A stretch of 64,000 nt of DNA from Labilithrix sp. (GCA_019637105.1 JAHBWF010000017.1:16624-80623), one strand, 5' to 3'; shown: positions 17,636 to 26,733, counted from the stretch's first letter. Notes: generated from the letters alone by a model not told the origin. Numbers and translations: made by a program.

Positions 17636-18028
17636 CTAATTCCCCGAGGCGGGGGGGCGCGGACCGTCGGGACGGCCGGGAGGTGGCCCGCCGTGGGGAC
17701 CTCCGGGCGGAGGCCCGCCCGAGCCGTCCGGCGGCGCGGCCGGGCGACACGAGAGTCGGCTGTCCTCGGATCCCGGCGGCGGTGACGCGCACGAGCCGTT
17801 CGACTCGCGGTCACCGTGCTTTACGGTGCACGCGTCTCCGGCGCTCTTGCCGTTGCAGGCGTCGAACGCCTCGGGGGGCGGCGCGCCACGGTGAGGTCCC
17901 TCCGCCGTCAGCGGCTGGGCGGACGACGCTTGCGGATCGGGCTGCGAAGGCTGCTTGTCGCAGCCGAGCGACGCGGCCGACGCGCACGCGAGGACGAGCA
18001 GGGACAGGGTCGAGAGCGATCGAATCAT
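17636..18028 (-). CDS. Small lipoprotein with conserved Cys motif and Pro/Gly tail
   Basis: A lipoprotein of 130 residues. The ATG at 18028 has a GGAGG eight bases upstream, which favours it over a GTG three codons earlier. The signal (LSTLSLLVLACASAASLGC) ends in a lipobox Cys near residue 23. The core has the pattern A-C-N-G-K-S-A-G-D-A-C-T-V...G-S-C-A-S-P-P...L-S-C-R-P, a four-Cys motif that I recognise from many small exported proteins of unknown function in Proteobacteria and Myxococcota. The tail is Pro/Gly-rich (GGPPPGGPHGGPPPG) and probably disordered. No operon partner. Confidence 0.7.
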   Translation of the reverse strand: MIRSLSTLSLLVLACASAASLGCDKQPSQPDPQASSAQPLTAEGPHRGAPPPEAFDACNGKSAGDACTVKHGDRESNGSCASPPPGSEDSRLSCRPAAPPDGSGGPPPGGPHGGPPPGRPDGPRPPASGN

Positions 18029-18739
18029 GAAGAACACCTCCTGAGAAAACGGGCTCGAAGACGGGATCGACGGGAGCTGCGCAGGCAGACGGAGACCACG
18101 TCACCCGCCGTGTGATGCCTCGCGTGACGTGGACGACGGCGCATGGGGACCGACGCTCCCCGTCGTCGATCGGCGATGCCACGTCCCTCACGACGGCTCG
18201 TCGCTCGCACCATCCTCGACCTCCTCGGTCTCGACCGGCGACCGCCGGCCTCCACGGTCGATGACGATGCGCGACGAACGTTAGCGGCCGGCAGCGTGCT
18301 TGTTTCGAATTGTGTTGGCGAGGACGACCTGAGCGGAGCGGGACGAGCGGAGCTCGCGCGGAGGTGCCCACGCCGCGCCTCGGCGCGGGCGAGTCGCGCG
18401 TGGAGAGAGTGTCGGCGCGGGCGAGGCGACACTCTCTCCACGTCCGAGCCTCCCCCTCGTCCGAGCGGATCGTAAGGGGGCTTCGCGTCAGGGGGCATCG
18501 TGACGAACGAGCGACGTGAACGTCGACGCGACGTCCTCGGCCCTGCGGCGAGATTCGGGGCCGCGCGTTCGAAGCCGGGCGCGAGCCTGGGAGGGCGCGG
18601 CGGCTCTCGCCGTGGGAACGCGCTAACCCGTGCGCGTCGTGGCACAGCTAGGCACAATGGACAGGTCCAACCCTCGAAGATCAGCGTCACGAAGCCCGGG
18701 CATGGGAGATGCCCACTCCACGCCACCAGGAGATCCGCC
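18029..18739. other. Intergenic 711 bp with hairpin and AT-rich patch
   Basis: No gene with family resemblance was found on either strand. An AT-richer patch around 18297-18316 (gcttgtttcgaattgtg) may be promoter DNA, and a strong inverted repeat lies at 18399-18442. The right end (about 18640-18739) should hold the promoter of the ferritin-like lipoprotein, but no clear -35/-10 pair was seen. Confidence 0.45.
18399..18442. terminator. Perfect 16-bp stem-loop
   Basis: The arm cgtggagagagtgtcg (18399-18414) pairs exactly with cgacactctctccacg (18427-18442) around a 12-nt loop. There is no T tract after it. It could be a factor-independent-like terminator, an mRNA hairpin or a protein-binding dyad; no gene ends close by. 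Confidence 0.45.
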
Positions 18740-20002
18740 ATGCACACCAAGCCTGCCTTCGTCCTCACGCTCCGCGGCCGCATCCTCGGGACGCTCGCCA
18801 CCTCGACGATCGTCGCAGCGGCGTGCGGCGGCTCGACCAGCGGCCCGGCGTCCTCGAGCTCGGGAGGCTCGAGCTCGGGAGGCTCGAGCTCGGGATCCTC
18901 CGGCGCGTCGGGGAGCTCGAGCTCCTCGGGCTCCTCGGGAGAGCCGACGTGCGCTCACGGCCAGAAGGAGCGCACCTGTTACGGACCGGGATGGGTACCC
19001 ACGCGGGGCGAGATGGCCCCCGACCCCGACGCGGCGCCGCCTCCTCCTCCGACGCGAGACGCGAACGGGTGCGTCGTCGTCGAGGAGGCCTTCAACGGCT
19101 GCTGCAACCCCGCCGTCTCCGGCCCCGTCTTCGAGGACGGCGAGTGTTGCTACGAGTTCTGCGCCGGGGCCTGCTGCGGGCGCCCCGTCCTCGTCGACGG
19201 CGCCGCGCGCGTCGCGCCCCTCCGGATCCGCGACGACTGGAGCTCCGGCGCCGCGCAAGACGAGGCCTCGACGCACATCGACGCGCGCACGCGCGACGCG
19301 CTCCGCGACGCCTGGACGCGCGACGCGCTCCTCGAGCACGCGTCGATCGCGTCGTTCGCTACGTTCACCTTGGAGCTGCTCGCCCTCGGCGCGCCGTCGG
19401 ACCTCGTGCGCGCCGCGCAGGCCGCGGCCGCCGATGAGATCGAGCACGCGAGGCTGACGTTCGCCGTCGCCAGCCGCTACGCCGAGGGATCGATGGGGCC
19501 CGGCGCGCTGGACGTCTCGGGCATCGTGCCCTCGTCGCGCCTCGCCGACGTCGCCGCGGCGTGCGTGCGGGACGGCTGCTTGAACGAGACGATCGCCTCC
19601 GCCATCGCCGGCGCCCAAGCTTCCGTCGCGGCCGATCCCGACCTCCGCGCCGCGCTCGAGCGCATCTCCGAGGACGAGGCGCGCCACGCCGAGCTCGCGT
19701 GGCGCTTCGTCCAGTGGGCGCTCGGCGCGGGCGGCGCCGACGTCCGCGAGGCGGTCGTCGCGGCGTTCGAGGCGCCGGTCGCGCGAAGCGTCTCCGTCCC
19801 CGACGGGATCGACGCGGCCGTCTGGCGCGCGCACGGCCGCCTGCTCGCGTCCGAGCACGCGAGCACCGTCGACGCGGTCGTCGCTCAGGTCATCGCGCCG
19901 TGCCGCGATCGACTCCTCGCGCGCCCCGGCGACGAGGATCGTTCGGCGCCGCCAGCCCGCTCGCCGAGCCCTTCCGTCACGAGCGATCGAGCGGCGAGCT
20001 GA
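18740..20002 (+). CDS. Ferritin-like-domain lipoprotein
   Basis: A lipoprotein of 420 residues. The ATG at 18740 has an AGGAG nine bases upstream and gives a signal ending STIVAAAC (lipobox Cys about 29); longer frames upstream are not supported. A Ser/Gly linker follows (to about 67), then a Cys-rich segment with paired Cys (GCCNPAVSGPVFEDGECC, then FCAGACCGRP). A helical ferritin-like domain spans about residues 190-380. Two Glu...Glu-x-x-His helix pairs are visible: LLEHASIASFATF with DEIEHARLTF, and NETIASAIAG with SEDEARHAELAWRF, the expected di-iron ligands. An exported ferritin-like protein may handle iron or reactive oxygen at the cell surface, but that is inference. Confidence 0.8.
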   Translation: MHTKPAFVLTLRGRILGTLATSTIVAAACGGSTSGPASSSSGGSSSGGSSSGSSGASGSSSSSGSSGEPTCAHGQKERTCYGPGWVPTRGEMAPDPDAAPPPPPTRDANGCVVVEEAFNGCCNPAVSGPVFEDGECCYEFCAGACCGRPVLVDGAARVAPLRIRDDWSSGAAQDEASTHIDARTRDALRDAWTRDALLEHASIASFATFTLELLALGAPSDLVRAAQAAAADEIEHARLTFAVASRYAEGSMGPGALDVSGIVPSSRLADVAAACVRDGCLNETIASAIAGAQASVAADPDLRAALERISEDEARHAELAWRFVQWALGAGGADVREAVVAAFEAPVARSVSVPDGIDAAVWRAHGRLLASEHASTVDAVVAQVIAPCRDRLLARPGDEDRSAPPARSPSPSVTSDRAAS

Positions 20003-20107
20003 CCCAGGAGCCCGGGAAAGGGACGACAGGCGCGTCGAAGCTTGCAGAGCGCAGAGAGGCTCGAGGCGGAAGCGTACCGATCCTGGGAGGGACGCTCGCG
20101 GAGTGGC

Positions 20108-20280
20108 AAGCCGAACCTCGGAGAGGCCCGTGGAGGGACAAGGCTCCCCGGAGAGGCGAGCCGAACCTCGGAGAGGCCCGCGGAGGGACAAGGCTCCCCG
20201 GAGAGGCAAGCCGAACCTCGGAGAGAGGCCCGCGGAGGGACAAGGTTCCCCGGAGAGGCGAGCCGAACCTCGGAGAGAGA
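20108..20280. repeat. Tandem 50-bp minisatellite, about 3.4 copies
   Basis: Units start at 20108, 20158, 20208 and 20260 (landmark agccgaacctcggagag); the third has a 2-bp insertion and is 52 bp. The array lies in the 540-bp gap between the ferritin-like lipoprotein and the first Fur-family gene. No protein is predicted in the gap. Confidence 0.85.
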
Positions 20281-20508
20281 CGCGGGAGCGGAAAGAGGAG
20301 AAGAGAAGAGAGAGGGCCGACCCCGATCGCACATCGTGATGATGACGTTGCTCTCGAGGGATGGCTCTCGGGCGAGACGAGCTGAACCGCCGGCTCGGCG
20401 CGGCGCTCCGAACCCCGCGGGAGGCTCGCGGCGCGGCGGACGCCGTCGAGCTCGTGCGCTCCGCGCGACGTCCACGCTGCCGCGGCGGGGCGTCTCCGCA
20501 AATGCGAT

Positions 20509-20535
20509 GCAACTTGAATGTAAAAGCAGTACATT
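20509..20535. promoter_or_regulatory. Operator region of the first Fur-family gene
   Basis: An AT-rich island just upstream of the start codon holds a diverged copy of the island-wide motif (GCAACTTGAATGT, 20509-20521) and an overlapping dyad, aatgta then 7 nt then tacatt (20517-20535). The site ends nine bases before the ATG, a position typical of autorepression. Confidence 0.6.
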
Positions 20536-20544
20536 TGACGAGCG

Positions 20545-21042
20545 ATGCAGCTGACGAGCCGCGGTCGATCGGGGAGCAAAGCGACGAAGAGCAAGCGCGG
20601 GGCGTCCGGGAACCCCGGCGTGAAGGACTTCCAGGCGCTGCTGCGCACCGCCGGCCTTCGAAGCACGACGCCGCGCATCGCGGTCCTCGAGCATTTCCAC
20701 GCGCACGGCGGGCAGAACAGCCACGCCGAGATCTTCGAGGCGCTCGGCGATCGCGGCTTCGACCGGGCGACCATCTACAGGATCTTGATGGACCTCGCCG
20801 AGGTGGGCATCCTGTCGCGCACCGATCTCGGCGACCACGTGTGGCGCTTCGAGCTGAAGAAGGGCGTCGGCGGCGTGGAGCACACGGAGGAGCACCCGCA
20901 CTTCGTGTGCGTCGACTGCGGGGAGGTGTCGTGCTTGCCGGGCCTCTCCATTCGACTCGAAGGGGCGGCGAAGGCGCCGAAGTCGGTCGCCAAGAAGAAG
21001 GTCTCCGTCCAGCTCAAGGGGCGTTGCGACAACTGCGCCTGA
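20545..21042 (+). CDS. Fur-family metalloregulator (probable Zur-like)
   Basis: A Fur-superfamily repressor of 165 residues. The winged helix lies at about residues 28-95 (LLRTAGLRSTTPRIAVLEHF, then SHAEIFEALGDRGFDRATIY as recognition helix). The C-terminal dimerisation domain has the metal-site sequence HTEEHPHFVCVDCGEVSCLPG and a second CxxC pair at the end (GRCDNC), so the structural zinc site is complete. The N-terminal 25 residues are basic and Ser/Gly-rich. It is closely similar in layout to the Fur-type gene at 27.6 kb, sharing HPHF-x-C and CLP signatures, and differs from the PerR-like gene at 41.7 kb. Its operator and neighbours point to zinc rather than iron, but the sensed metal is inference. 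Confidence 0.85.
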   Translation: MQLTSRGRSGSKATKSKRGASGNPGVKDFQALLRTAGLRSTTPRIAVLEHFHAHGGQNSHAEIFEALGDRGFDRATIYRILMDLAEVGILSRTDLGDHVWRFELKKGVGGVEHTEEHPHFVCVDCGEVSCLPGLSIRLEGAAKAPKSVAKKKVSVQLKGRCDNCA

Positions 21043-21732
21043 GCGACGCCGACGGCCGCGAGCCCGCGCGCCGTTCTCCGACCTCGCCCTCGACGAGCCT
21101 GACGAGCACGCAAAGGCCATGAGCAACGTTGGACGAGCGCCGAACGCTCGTCCGACGACGCACGCGCGGCGTCGTCGCGTGTCACCCCGCCGTCGTCCCG
21201 CGCGCGCCCGAGCGTTCGTCGCGCGCCGCTTCGAGGCGTGGCCGCGCTGGCGAGCGCGTCGCACGCCCGACCGGCGAGCGTGGCGCGATGCGAGCGCCGT
21301 CGCACGGATTTCGAAGCGCGCACTCACGGTTCGAGCTCGACGCGTGAAGTGCGCCTCGTGGCGGTGATCGCTCGCCGTGAGCCTCCAGGTCGGCGTCCGT
21401 TCGGGGCGCGTCCGGGACTCGGGGCGGCGTCCGTTCGGGGCGCGTCCGGGACTCCCGCTCCTCGCGTCGATCTCGAACCCGTGCCCTTCGTTTCAGGGAT
21501 CGGTGCCGCCGAGTTGCACCCTGGCGTCCGCCCGCGTGGAGCGCTGCGTCCGGACGCAGGACGTCGTCGGCGGACACGAGGTGAGGGCCTCCCGCGCGGT
21601 CGACGAGTCGTCCTCGAGCCCGAACGCCCGCCCGCGCACGGATCGTGTTGCAAATAGATTGCGTTAGATCTAGTGTTGCGTTTGCTCGCGTTGGTGAGCG
21701 TGGTCGCGGAAACCGAATCAAAGAGGGGAACT
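21043..21732. other. Intergenic 690 bp with hairpin, direct repeat and promoter
   Basis: No gene was recognised. A stem-loop ggacgagcg / cgctcgtcc (21131-21153) lies about 90 bp after the Fur stop and may terminate it. A 29-bp direct repeat occurs at 21392-21420 and 21426-21454 (landmark ggcgtccgttcggggcg). The right end carries the promoter and operator of the next lipoprotein. Confidence 0.5.
21648..21676 (+). promoter_or_regulatory. Promoter with island operator (GCAAATAGATTGC)
   Basis: The 13-mer GCAAATAGATTGC (21650-21662) matches the shared GCAAnnnnATTGC palindrome. It overlaps a plausible -35 (ttgcaa, 21648-21653), with tagtgt (21671-21676) 17 bp downstream as a -10. Repressor binding here would block the promoter of the HxCxH lipoprotein that starts at 21733. 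Confidence 0.6.
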
Positions 21733-22317
21733 ATGAAAAATAGGTATGGAATCGCGATGGTCGGCTGCGTGGTGGTGGGGCTCGCCGGTGCGGCCTGCGG
21801 CACGGCGCAGGTCGGAGACGAAGTCCGCGCGGACGGGATCGGGGCGGAGCCGCTCGGGCCGCTCGTCCTCGACCCGGCCGACATCGCTCACGCGTGCGCG
21901 CACGTCGGCGTGTCGTCGTACTCGCCGGTCACGGCGACGGCCTCTCCGACTCACCCGACCGTGACCGATCACGTGGCCTACAGCGTCACGCTCCCGGGCG
22001 GAGGCCCGTATTCGGGGAGCGTGGTCTGGGAGGTCGAAGAGAACCACGTCGCCGTCTACGTCGACCCGGACGCGACGGTCTCCGTGTCCGCCCCCGGCGT
22101 GACGGTCACGGACGTGAACGGAGGCCCGGTGACGATCACCCCCGCCGAGTGCCCGCAGCCCGACGGCGGACAGCCCGACTACGGGACCTCCGACCGCGGC
22201 TTGTATCGCTACTACGAGTTCACGCTGTCCGGCGCGACGCCCCCCTTCGACCTGACGGTCCAGCTGTCGCATGACGACGAGAACCCCGTCCTCGCGCTGT
22301 TCGAGAACATCGACTGA
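21733..22317 (+). CDS. HxCxH-domain lipoprotein 1
   Basis: A lipoprotein of 194 residues. The ATG has an upstream GAGGGG, and the signal GCVVVGLAGAAC puts the lipobox Cys at about residue 22. After a short linker the mature protein opens with DIAHACAHVG, a His-x-Cys-x-His motif (H53, C55, H57), followed by VTATASPTHPTVTDHVAYSV, a beta-rich body and a further Cys (ITPAECPQPDG). The same opening and the pattern V-x-x-H/Y...V-x-L-P recur in the proteins at 22339, 25064 and 26734, so this is a local paralogue family that I do not recognise from named databases. The motif suggests metal binding, and a metal-type operator lies upstream. Function unproven. Confidence 0.7.
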   Translation: MKNRYGIAMVGCVVVGLAGAACGTAQVGDEVRADGIGAEPLGPLVLDPADIAHACAHVGVSSYSPVTATASPTHPTVTDHVAYSVTLPGGGPYSGSVVWEVEENHVAVYVDPDATVSVSAPGVTVTDVNGGPVTITPAECPQPDGGQPDYGTSDRGLYRYYEFTLSGATPPFDLTVQLSHDDENPVLALFENID

Positions 22318-22338
22318 GGAGAGCGAGCTCGAGCTCCG

Positions 22339-23373
22339 ATGAGGCTCCGCGTTGCTTCCACGGCGTCCATCGTCGTTCTTACGGCGATCGGCCTGGCGTG
22401 CTCGGACGAGGTCGGTCCGACGCCGCCCGGCGGGCCTGTCCCCGATCCGGCGACGGACGGCTCGGACGGCCGCGCCCCTCCGATCGAGGACGACCGTGGA
22501 AGCGACGGGGGCGTCGGGCTGGGCGACGCCTCGCCGATCGACGACGCCGGCGGCCCCGACGCGAGCGACGCCTCGCCGTCGGGCGGCGTCAGGGTGATCG
22601 CGTCCGAGCCTGCCGAGGGCTCGTCCACCTACGCGTTCGAGATGGTCGAGAGCGGCGCGAGCTGGGCGCGCAAGAAGCGCGTCCGCCTCGAGTTCGACAG
22701 CGCGATGAACACGTCGATCGCCGCGCTCGCGTTGAACGTCGTCCCCGGGGGAGGGAACTACGCGTTCAGCGGCGTCTGGTCCGCGGACGCGCTCGTCCTC
22801 GAGGCCGAGCTGCCGCTCCTCTACGCGGGGGGCCGACCGCTCGAGTACCAGAAGCACTACGCGGTCGACCTGTCGGCGCTGCGCGACGCCCAGGGTCGCG
22901 GCGTGGACGCGGCGCACGGGTACCTCGGCGACGGGGCGCTCGACTTCACGACGATGGCGCGCGACGGGCTGCTCGAGCACACGTGCCTGCATACGTTCGA
23001 CGCTCCCCAGCCGCCGTTGGGGCTGTCGGTCACGCCCGAGGCGGGCTTGGCCGTCGGCACGCCGCACCTGCGCTACGTGATGGTCCTGCCGGACGGCGCC
23101 GGCCCGCGGGTCGGGCACGCGACGTGGCAGGTCTTCGGCGCCGGCACGCAGCAGCGGCGCATCGTCTTCTTGCGCGACGACGTCCCGCTCACCTTGCGCG
23201 GCCCGAACGGAGCTCCGCCGGCGACGGCGCCCGCGCCGTACCCCGTTCCGCGCGTGTGCGCGCTCGTCAAGGCGTGGGACATGGTGCTGGAGAACGACGT
23301 CCCTTACACGCTGTCGTTCGGACCGACGGAGGTGACTCCGATCGAGGTCTTCTTCGAGGCCGCCGCCCTCTGA
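22339..23373 (+). CDS. Ig-like plus HxCxH-domain lipoprotein 2
   Basis: A lipoprotein of 344 residues starting 21 bp after the previous gene, so probably in one operon. The lipobox is AIGLAC (Cys 21), followed by an Asp/Gly-rich acidic linker to about residue 80. Residues about 85-205 look like a bacterial Ig-like (Big_5) domain (KKRVRLEFDSAMNTSIAALA). The C-terminal part opens with LLEHTCLHTF (H214, C216, H218), continues with LRYVMVLPDG and ends with YTLSFGPTEVTPIEVFF, which aligns with the HxCxH domains of its neighbours. A second Cys sits in VPRVCALVKA. Ig-like domains often act as spacers on surface proteins. The metal-binding role is inferred from the motif. Confidence 0.7.
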   Translation: MRLRVASTASIVVLTAIGLACSDEVGPTPPGGPVPDPATDGSDGRAPPIEDDRGSDGGVGLGDASPIDDAGGPDASDASPSGGVRVIASEPAEGSSTYAFEMVESGASWARKKRVRLEFDSAMNTSIAALALNVVPGGGNYAFSGVWSADALVLEAELPLLYAGGRPLEYQKHYAVDLSALRDAQGRGVDAAHGYLGDGALDFTTMARDGLLEHTCLHTFDAPQPPLGLSVTPEAGLAVGTPHLRYVMVLPDGAGPRVGHATWQVFGAGTQQRRIVFLRDDVPLTLRGPNGAPPATAPAPYPVPRVCALVKAWDMVLENDVPYTLSFGPTEVTPIEVFFEAAAL

Positions 23374-23461
23374 CGCGGGCGCGGAGTCGCGACGCGCGCG
23401 CGAGGGCCGCGCGTCGCGCCGAGCTCATCGCTGTCTTTCAAGTTCACGGAGTCAACGTCCC

Positions 23462-24958
23462 ATGAAGCGTCCCCTGGTCACTCTGATCGCTCCGGCGATC
23501 GCGCTCGCCGTCGCGTGCAGCGACGCCCTCGAGACGCCGATCGATACGGACGACGCCGGCGCCTCGCCGCCGATCTCCGACGGCGGCGCGACGGAGCCGT
23601 CGCCGGAGGCCTCCGACGACGGAGGCGAGCCTCCCCTCGCGGACGGAGGTGACGCCGACGCGAGCCACGCCGACGCGGGCGACGCCGACGCAGACGTGTT
23701 CGCGCCGTTGATCCCCAGCCTCGCGACGGGCCGGCGCCTCGCGGTCGGCCGCGATCACACGTGCCTTCTCAACGAGGAGGGGCGCGTGCGCTGCTGGGGC
23801 CGGAACATCAACGGCGAGCTCGGCTACGGAGACTTGAACAACCGCGGGGACGACCCCGGGGAGATCGCGCTCCTCGAGGACGTCCCGCTGGGAGGCCCCG
23901 TCGCCGCGATCGCGGCGGGGGGGAGCGTCTCGTGCGCCGTCCGGAGCAACGGCGAGGTGCTCTGCTGGGGCGCCGGGGGACGCGTCGGGAACGGCGCGAC
24001 CGGCCACGTCGGATCGCTGCCCGGCCAGATGCCGCCCGCGCCGCTCGCGCTGGGCGGCCCAGCCCGGCAGGTCGTCATCGGACACTTCCACGCGTGCGCG
24101 CTGAAGACGAACGGCGACGTCGTCTGCTGGGGCCTCGACACGGACGGATCGCTCGGGCGAGGCAGCGCGGGAGACACGATCGGCGACGAGGCGGGCGAGA
24201 TGCCGCCGCCGCCCGTCGACCTCGGCGAGCCGGCGGTCGCGCTCGTATCGGGCGCCTACTCCACCTGCGCCGCGCTCGCGTCCGGCGCGCTCCGTTGCTG
24301 GGGCAGCGCGCGGTACAACCCGGCGATGCTCGGCCACGGGAGCGCGACGGAGCACGTCGGAGACGAGCCCGGCGATCTGCCGCCCGCGAACGTACCGCTC
24401 GGCGGCCTCGCGTTCTCGAGCCTGTACGCGGGCGTCGGCCACGCCTGCGTGCGCTCGATCCTGGGCGGAGCCCTCTGCTGGGGCGACAACACGTACAACC
24501 AGCTCGGTCCCTCGGATCCTGCGGTCGGCGTCGGGGTCGGCGACGCGCCGGGCGAGATGCCGCCGCCGCGCCTCGGCGCGCAGGCGGACGGCGGCGCCGG
24601 CCCGCTCGACATCGCGTCGATGGCGCTCGGCAACGGTCACACGTGCAGCCTGTCGTCCGGCGGTTGGGTCCGCTGCTGGGGCCGGAACAACTATGGGCAG
24701 TGCGGCGTGCCCGGTCAGGCGGTCCTCGGCGACGAGCCCGGCGAGTTCCCTCCCGTGCCGGCGGTCAGCGTCGACGCGACGGATCCGGTCGTGGAGATCG
24801 CCGCGGGGCTCGGCAACCCTTTCACGTGCGCGCGTCTGGCGTCCGGCAACGTGCGGTGCTGGGGACGCAACAACTACGGACAGTTGGGCCTCGGCCACAC
24901 GTCGAACGTCGGCGACGACGAGGTCCCGTCGAGCGTCGCGGCGATCTCGATCTTCTGA
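23462..24958 (+). CDS. RCC1-repeat lipoprotein
   Basis: A lipoprotein of 498 residues. The signal (LIAPAIALAVAC) ends with a lipobox Cys near residue 19, then an Asp/Gly/Ala-rich acidic linker runs to about residue 75. The rest is a beta-propeller of RCC1-type repeats, each with the pattern C-A/S-L...G-x-V-x-C-W-G-x-N, for example HTCLLNEEGRVRCWGRNING, FHACALKTNGDVVCWGLD, HTCSLSSGGWVRCWGRNNYG and NVRCWGRNNYGQLGLG. RCC1-like lipoproteins are strikingly common in myxobacteria and their ligands are unknown. It is 88 bp downstream of the Ig/HxCxH lipoprotein and may be cotranscribed. No HxCxH motif is present. Confidence 0.85.
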   Translation: MKRPLVTLIAPAIALAVACSDALETPIDTDDAGASPPISDGGATEPSPEASDDGGEPPLADGGDADASHADAGDADADVFAPLIPSLATGRRLAVGRDHTCLLNEEGRVRCWGRNINGELGYGDLNNRGDDPGEIALLEDVPLGGPVAAIAAGGSVSCAVRSNGEVLCWGAGGRVGNGATGHVGSLPGQMPPAPLALGGPARQVVIGHFHACALKTNGDVVCWGLDTDGSLGRGSAGDTIGDEAGEMPPPPVDLGEPAVALVSGAYSTCAALASGALRCWGSARYNPAMLGHGSATEHVGDEPGDLPPANVPLGGLAFSSLYAGVGHACVRSILGGALCWGDNTYNQLGPSDPAVGVGVGDAPGEMPPPRLGAQADGGAGPLDIASMALGNGHTCSLSSGGWVRCWGRNNYGQCGVPGQAVLGDEPGEFPPVPAVSVDATDPVVEIAAGLGNPFTCARLASGNVRCWGRNNYGQLGLGHTSNVGDDEVPSSVAAISIF

Positions 24959-25063
24959 CGCGGCGCGCTTCGAGCGCGCCCGCGGTCCGGCGGCGACGCG
25001 CCGCGAGCGAGCTCGTCGAAGGGCGCGCGGCGAGCGCGGCGCGAACGAGGTGACGACGGCGTG

Positions 25064-26733
25064 ATGGCTCATGCGACGAGCGAGATGGGGATGGATGCAC
25101 CTTTGAGACTGCGAGGTCGAACGAGTCCGAGGAGCCGCGGCGCACGAGCCGTCGGCCTCGCGGCGCTGCTCGCGTCGGCGCTTTTGTTGGCGTCGATGCT
25201 CTCCTCGAGCACGGCGCGGGCCGATCTCCCCGCCGGCTGCGCCGAGCTCGGCTTCGCGCTGACGGAGCACTCTTGCTTCCACGCGACGTTCGGCCCTTAC
25301 GCGACGGTGACGGCGGCTCCGGGCGTGCCTGCGGCCGCGGCCGCGCCGCGCGTGGACGACGTGCACACGTACCACGACGTCGTCTTGCCCAACCCGACCG
25401 GTCAAAACACGGTCAGCTACAAGGTCTCCTCCGCGTCGCGCTCCGGCGCGTGGGCGATCTTCCACGACGCGCGCGTCCCCATCCGTGTCGTGTCGGAGTC
25501 GGGGCAAGAGCAACCCGTCGTCCTCTCGCACGACGTCGCGTCGTGCACGTTCTTGCCTCGCGTCGACGTCTTCGAGCTCGGCTTCGAGCGCTACCGCGTC
25601 GTGCTCGGCCCGACGAACGTCACGCGCTCCGTGCTGGTGATCGAGAACATCTCGGACTTCATGCGGCACAACGGACGCGATCTCGACGGGGACGGCTACG
25701 GCGACGTCGCGGACGCCGTGATCACCGCTTGCGTGCCGGCCGCCGGCTACGTGCAGAACGCGTCCGACTGCGACGACACGAACCCCGCGATCCATCCGGG
25801 GCCGCCGAGGTCTGCGACGGGATCGACCAGAACTGCAACGGCGTCGTCGACGACGTCGGCCTGCCGTGCACGTCCGGCCAAGGGCAGTGCCGGGCGAGCG
25901 GGACGACGCAGTGCCTCGCGAGCCAGGCGCCGGCCGTGTGCAGCGCGGTCGCCTCGGCCCCCGGCGTCGAGACGTGCGACGGCGTCGACGAGGACTGCGA
26001 CGGCGTCCCCGACGTCCTCGAGCCGGGGTTGTGCGCGCACCCGGACGCGCCGTCGTGCGTCCTCGTGCTCGGCGCGACGCGCTGCGGGTGCGACGCGGAC
26101 TCCGACTGCGGCGGACCGACCAGCGAGCGCGTCTGCGATCTGGACGCGAGACGTTGCGTGACCGGGTGCGTCGCGCTCCCGGGTCGAAACGCGTGCCCCG
26201 CCGGGCTCGTGTGCACCTCCGCGGACCCCGCGAACCCCGGCACGTGCGTCCCGCCGACGAGCGGATGCACCGACGACGCGGGGTGCGCGGCGACCCCGCT
26301 CACGCCGCGTTGCCTCGTCCCTCCCGGGCAGCTCGGGCGCTGCGTGGAGTGCGTCGACGACCTGTCGTGCGGATCGCGCGGCGACCGCCGGACGGCGTGC
26401 ATCGGGCCCGACCATCGCTGCGCCGAGTGCACCGCCGAGGACACCTCGCGCTGCGACGCCACGGAGCGCGGCTCGGCGTGCTTGCCGAGCGGGCTCTGCG
26501 GGTGCACCGACGACGGGGAGTGCGAGAGCGGGGCGTGTGACCTCGCTCGCGGAGCGTGCTCGCCGGCGGACGCCGAGCCGGCGGGAGAGGACGGCGAGCC
26601 TGCGCCCGCCGACGCGTGCGGGTGTCGTGCCCTCGGCGCCCGCGCCGACGGGGCGCGAGGCGCCTGGCTCGTCGTCGCGCTCGCCGCCGTCTTCCGCCGG
26701 CGCCGGCTCGGACGCGCGGCGGCGCCCGCGATC
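25064..26733 (+). pseudogene. HxCxH-domain protein 3 with Cys-rich stalk and MYXO-CTERM tail, frameshifted
   Basis: The N-terminal frame gives a signal peptide (VGLAALLASALLLASMLSSS) and the HxCxH domain (LTEHSCFHATFGPY, H69/C71/H73) to about residue 210. It then reaches a calcium-type DLDGDGYGD loop and DCDDTNPAIHPG. At the G run 25798-25801 the reading frame must shift by one base to continue as AAEVCDGIDQNCNGVVDD, a Cys-rich stalk (CTDDGECESGACDLARGAC) and a MYXO-CTERM-like end (CGCRALGARADGARGAWLVV, then FRRRR). One missing G would explain the break. In the unshifted frame translation stops at 26161. Whether this is a sequencing slip, phase variation or decay cannot be told. The intact product would be a surface protein processed by the MYXO-CTERM sorting system. 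No stop follows the Arg cluster in this frame, so the 3' limit is set by the next gene. Confidence 0.65.

Noticed and set aside
16953-17639. Plus-strand frame of repeated Ser-Arg-Glu-Ala-Arg-Ala-Arg-Pro units.
   Set aside because: It is the translation of a minisatellite; no start signal, no family, and the mirror frame on the other strand is equally open.
20108-20280. Possible CRISPR-like or REP array.
   Set aside because: The 50-bp units abut each other, have no spacers and no dyad typical of REP elements.
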